Assembly (NCBI RefSeq): GCF_050859505.1
Contig: NZ_CP193934.1
Span: forward strand, 2,480,001 to 2,544,000
Direction: 5' to 3'
DNA from: Marinirhabdus sp050859505
GTDB lineage: Bacteria; Bacteroidota; Bacteroidia; Flavobacteriales; Flavobacteriaceae
Length of the DNA stretch: 64,000 nt
A program made the translations under genes and the position numbers. The notes beneath the pieces were generated by a model. It worked only from the letters and a program-made list of their open reading frames with translations. It was not told the origin of the DNA and did no database searches. Position 1 is the first letter of the stretch. Every line of letters starts with the position of its first letter. Shown here one piece after another: positions 61,334 through 64,000 of the stretch.

Positions 61334-61825
61334 ATGAAAACACTTTATATGGCGCGTCACGCCAAATCTTCGTGGAAACATGATGTGATAGACCATCAAC
61401 GTCCCTTAAAAGGTCGCGGTAAAAAAGATGGTAGTTTGGTTTCAGAATATGTAGCCAAGAACCATAAAGCCCCGGAAAAAATAGTAAGTAGCGATGCTGT
61501 ACGCGCATTATCTACAGCCAACTTCTTTAAAAAAGCCTTCAAGGTGGCCGATACAGATTTTTCTACCAATCACAGTCTTTATGATTTTAGTGGTCAAAAT
61601 GTGGTGGAAGTGATTAAAGGCCTAGACAATAGCTTACAGTGTGTTATGATTGTTGGTCATAACCACGCTTTTACAAGCATTGTAAATATGTTAGGGAATC
61701 AGTATATTGACAACTTGCCTACCTGCGGATTTGTAATTATTGAATTTGATGAAGCTAGTTGGAGCCAAATTTCGACAGGCAAAACGGCAGCGATGGTATT
61801 CCCTAGACACTTAAAAAATGACTGA
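61334..61825 (+). CDS. SixA-like histidine phosphatase
   Basis: A 163-residue protein with the phospho-acceptor His in MARHAKSSWKHD and the second catalytic His in IVGHNHAFT, plus the SDAVRALSTANFF motif. It belongs to the short histidine-phosphatase branch that includes SixA. It overlaps the start of ppk1 by 8 bp, so it may act in the same phosphate or phosphorelay pathway. The physiological substrate is not known. Confidence 0.88.
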   Translation: MKTLYMARHAKSSWKHDVIDHQRPLKGRGKKDGSLVSEYVAKNHKAPEKIVSSDAVRALSTANFFKKAFKVADTDFSTNHSLYDFSGQNVVEVIKGLDNSLQCVMIVGHNHAFTSIVNMLGNQYIDNLPTCGFVIIEFDEASWSQISTGKTAAMVFPRHLKND

Positions 61826-63911
61826 AAAAATTGACGATACTACTTCGGTAGAAAATAGCTACCACAACCGCGAGTTAAGCTGGTTAAAATTTAACGCCCG
61901 CGTACTGCAAGAGGCCGAGGATGAAACAACACCGCTTATTGAGCGCCTGAGGTTTTTAGGGATTTTCTCCAATAATCTAGACGAATTTTTTAAAGTACGC
62001 TATGCCACTGTGAAACGAATTGCAGAGGCAGGTAAAGGCGGTAGAAACTTTTTAGGAGGTATTTCGGCCAAGGATTTGCTGGAAGAAATCACACAAACGG
62101 TGATCAATCAGCAAAAGACCAGTCTTCGTATTTTAAGTGATATTGAAAAAAAATTGCAGGGCGAAAACATCTATATGGTAGATGAAACTGAAGTAACCGA
62201 AGCCCAAAGTACATTTATTTTAGAGTATTTTATCCGTAAGGTAAGTCCAGCCTTAGTAACTATTATGATTGGAGAATTGGAGCAATTCCCGTCTTTGAAG
62301 GACAGTGCAGCTTATCTGGCCGTAAGGATGAAAATGAGCAAGGAAGATAAAACATTTGCAAACAAAGTAAATTACGCCCTTATTGAAATTCCACGAAGCA
62401 TAGACCGGTTTATTGTTCTGCCAAACGATGGTGAAAAACAGTACATTATCATTCTGGATGATTTAATTAGATACTGTTTGCAAAATATCTTCAGCATTTT
62501 TAAGTACGATACTATTTCGGCACACATGATTAAAATTACACGTGATGCAGAGCTGGATTTAGATAGTGATTTAAGCCGAAGTTTTATCGAAAAAATTTCA
62601 AAAAGTGTTAAGAACAGGAGCGTGGGTGACCCAGTTCGTTTTGTGTACGACAAGAGTATTGGCAAAGAAACGCTGCGGTATTTAATGGGAAAAATGGGTG
62701 TGGATGATACTGATAGTATTATTCCTGGAGGCCGTTACCACAATCGTCGCGATTATATGGATTTCCCCAGTTTGGGAAGAACAGATTTACAATATGAAAA
62801 AATTGCACCCTTGCCCATTAAAGGCTTGAGCTTGCAAGGAAGTTTGTTTCATAAAATTGCCGAAAAAGATTACTTGTTATATGCTCCGTATCAAACCTTC
62901 TCCTACGTGGTGAAGTTTCTGCGGGAAGCTGCATTAGACCCAAAAGTAAATTCGATAAAAATAACTATTTACAGACTAGCTGAAGTTTCACACATTGCCA
63001 GCTCGCTTATAAATGCAGCTAAAAACGGAAAAGAAGTTACGGTACAAATTGAACTCCAAGCCCGTTTTGATGAAGCTGCCAATATTAGATATGCAGAACA
63101 AATGCAAAGTGAAGGGGTTCGCTTAATTTTTGGAGTGGCTGGATTAAAAGTACACTGTAAAGCGTGCTTAGTAGAGCGACAGGAAGGTGAAAAACTAAAA
63201 CGCTACGCCTTTGTTTCCACAGGAAATTTTAATGAATCTACGGCGCGTCTCTACACAGATTACACGCTATTTACCGCCAACCAAAAGGTTTGTAAAGAAA
63301 TAAATAAAGTGTTCGATTTTTTTGAAGTGAATTATAAAATTAAGAAATATCGCCACCTCATTGTTTCCCCGCATTACACCCGAAACACACTATACAATCT
63401 CATTGAGACCGAAATTGAGAATAATCGGTTGGGATTGCCAAGCGGCATAAAATTAAAATTAAACAGTCTTTCAGATTTTAAGATGATAGACAAATTGTAT
63501 GATGCAAGCAGAGCAGGAGTAAAGATACAAATGATTGTGCGTGGAATTTGTTGCCTTATTCCCGGAGTGAAGGGAATGAGCGAAAATATTGAAGTGATAA
63601 GCATTGTAGATAAATTTTTGGAACACCCAAGGTTGTTTATTTTTGAAAATAGTGGCGAACAAAAAATGTATATTTCCTCTGCCGATTTTATGGGAAGAAA
63701 TCTCGATAATAGGGTTGAAATTTCTTGTCCTATCTACGATGAAGACATTAAAACCGAAATTAATGATACCTTTTCCATTTGCTGGAACGACAATGTAAAA
63801 GCCAGGGTAATTTCAAAAAAACAAGACAACGCCTACCGAAAGAACAAAAAAGAAAAAATACGCTCGCAGTTTAAAACCTACGAGTATTACCAACAAAAAT
63901 TAAAAGAATAA
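61818..63911 (+). CDS. ppk1: Polyphosphate kinase 1
   Basis: 697 residues, normal for PPK1. The N-terminal domain begins YHNRELSWLKFNARVLQEAEDETTPLIERLRFLGIFSNNLDEFFKVRYA. The two phospholipase-D-like catalytic halves contain the histidines of GVAGLKVHCKACLV and of the C-terminal HxK-like region. It reversibly makes polyphosphate from ATP. The gene overlaps the SixA-like gene upstream and is followed after 1 bp by ppx, the classical polyphosphate pair. Confidence 0.95.
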   Translation: MTEKIDDTTSVENSYHNRELSWLKFNARVLQEAEDETTPLIERLRFLGIFSNNLDEFFKVRYATVKRIAEAGKGGRNFLGGISAKDLLEEITQTVINQQKTSLRILSDIEKKLQGENIYMVDETEVTEAQSTFILEYFIRKVSPALVTIMIGELEQFPSLKDSAAYLAVRMKMSKEDKTFANKVNYALIEIPRSIDRFIVLPNDGEKQYIIILDDLIRYCLQNIFSIFKYDTISAHMIKITRDAELDLDSDLSRSFIEKISKSVKNRSVGDPVRFVYDKSIGKETLRYLMGKMGVDDTDSIIPGGRYHNRRDYMDFPSLGRTDLQYEKIAPLPIKGLSLQGSLFHKIAEKDYLLYAPYQTFSYVVKFLREAALDPKVNSIKITIYRLAEVSHIASSLINAAKNGKEVTVQIELQARFDEAANIRYAEQMQSEGVRLIFGVAGLKVHCKACLVERQEGEKLKRYAFVSTGNFNESTARLYTDYTLFTANQKVCKEINKVFDFFEVNYKIKKYRHLIVSPHYTRNTLYNLIETEIENNRLGLPSGIKLKLNSLSDFKMIDKLYDASRAGVKIQMIVRGICCLIPGVKGMSENIEVISIVDKFLEHPRLFIFENSGEQKMYISSADFMGRNLDNRVEISCPIYDEDIKTEINDTFSICWNDNVKARVISKKQDNAYRKNKKEKIRSQFKTYEYYQQKLKE

Positions 63912-63912
63912 T

Positions 63913-64000
63913 TTGCTGAAAATAGACAAATACGCTGCGATAGATATTGGCTCCAATGCCATACGACTACTCATTGCCACGGTAATTGAAAAAGAAGGAG
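63913..64000 (+). CDS. ppx: Exopolyphosphatase/GppA family, start only
   Basis: From TTG 63913, one base after the ppk1 stop, the frame is open to the window end and reads LLKIDKYAAIDIGSNAIRLL. The IDIGSNAIRLLIA phosphate-binding motif is diagnostic of the Ppx/GppA actin-like fold. TTG is the only initiator seen before the motif. The rest lies outside the window. Confidence 0.85.
   Translation, partial: MLKIDKYAAIDIGSNAIRLLIATVIEKEG

Noticed and set aside
1..64000. tRNA, rRNA, transposase or phage genes
   Set aside because: None could be recognised on either strand by eye; small RNAs cannot be excluded without a covariance search.

Overview
The window is AT-rich DNA from a member of the Bacteroidetes, very probably a marine-type Flavobacteriaceae. 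Support comes from the type IX secretion C-terminal sorting domains, the TTTG / TAnnTTTG promoter pattern, the absence of strong Shine-Dalgarno sequences, the DUF6090-type membrane proteins, a SusD-less exported hydrolase repertoire, a Reg_prop/Y_Y_Y sensor kinase and an ABC permease fused to an M1 peptidase. No transposase, integrase, rRNA, tRNA or CRISPR array was seen.

Region A (1-7797, minus strand) is a tandem array of ten DUF6090-type genes. They share an almost constant first 47 codons (basic N-terminus plus one transmembrane helix) and have strongly diverged periplasmic parts. A small TerB-like gene lies at the promoter-proximal end. Two intergenic gaps carry a conserved 36-codon mini-ORF repeat that recurs at 24.4 kb.

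Region B (7.9-36.4 kb) is a locus of exported amide, peptide and guanidine hydrolases: a Rid-like lipoprotein, a PPAD-like peptidylarginine deiminase, an ABC/M1 aminopeptidase, a TPR protein, an M28 peptidase, an agmatine-deiminase-like lipoprotein, an amidohydrolase, a penicillin-acylase-like lipoprotein and a DPP-IV-like S9 peptidase. Scattered DUF6090 genes, NTF2-like proteins and several gene relics are interspersed. A one-component-looking sensor kinase (10.2 kb) and a NarL-type response regulator (35.7 kb) lie near its two ends. Four copies of a perfect palindrome, ATCACA-N6-TGTGAT, sit just upstream of candidate promoters (kinase, PPAD-like gene, TPR gene, response regulator). They make the locus look like one regulon.

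Region C (36.8-44.5 kb) has dnaK followed by two genes for surface-type T9SS proteins. About 330 bp of the dnaK 3' end and its terminator are duplicated on the far side of the first of these genes, and a 36-bp dnaK fragment lies beyond the second. The dnaK 3' end therefore looks like a recurrent integration or recombination site. A sigma-54-like sequence lies upstream of dnaK.

Region D (44.7-47.3 kb) is a mercury/metal operon: an ArsR regulator from a probably leaderless mRNA, a MerT-MerP fusion, a MerA-like reductase lacking the MerA C-terminal cysteine pair, and a 68-residue protein with 11 cysteines ending in Cys-Cys. Single genes for a class-C-like serine hydrolase and a GIN-domain protein follow.

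Region E (60.0 down to 50.2 kb, minus strand) is a probable 10-kb operon: class III aminotransferase, nitrilase-family amidase, VOC protein, large Orn/Lys/Arg decarboxylase, ATP-grasp ligase, aldehyde dehydrogenase and a C45 (acyltransferase/amide hydrolase) protein. The set fits amine or basic amino-acid turnover, but the complete pathway is not one I recognise. Region F (60.4-64.0 kb, plus strand) has pdxH, which makes the PLP cofactor used by two region-E enzymes, then sixA-like, ppk1 and the start of ppx.
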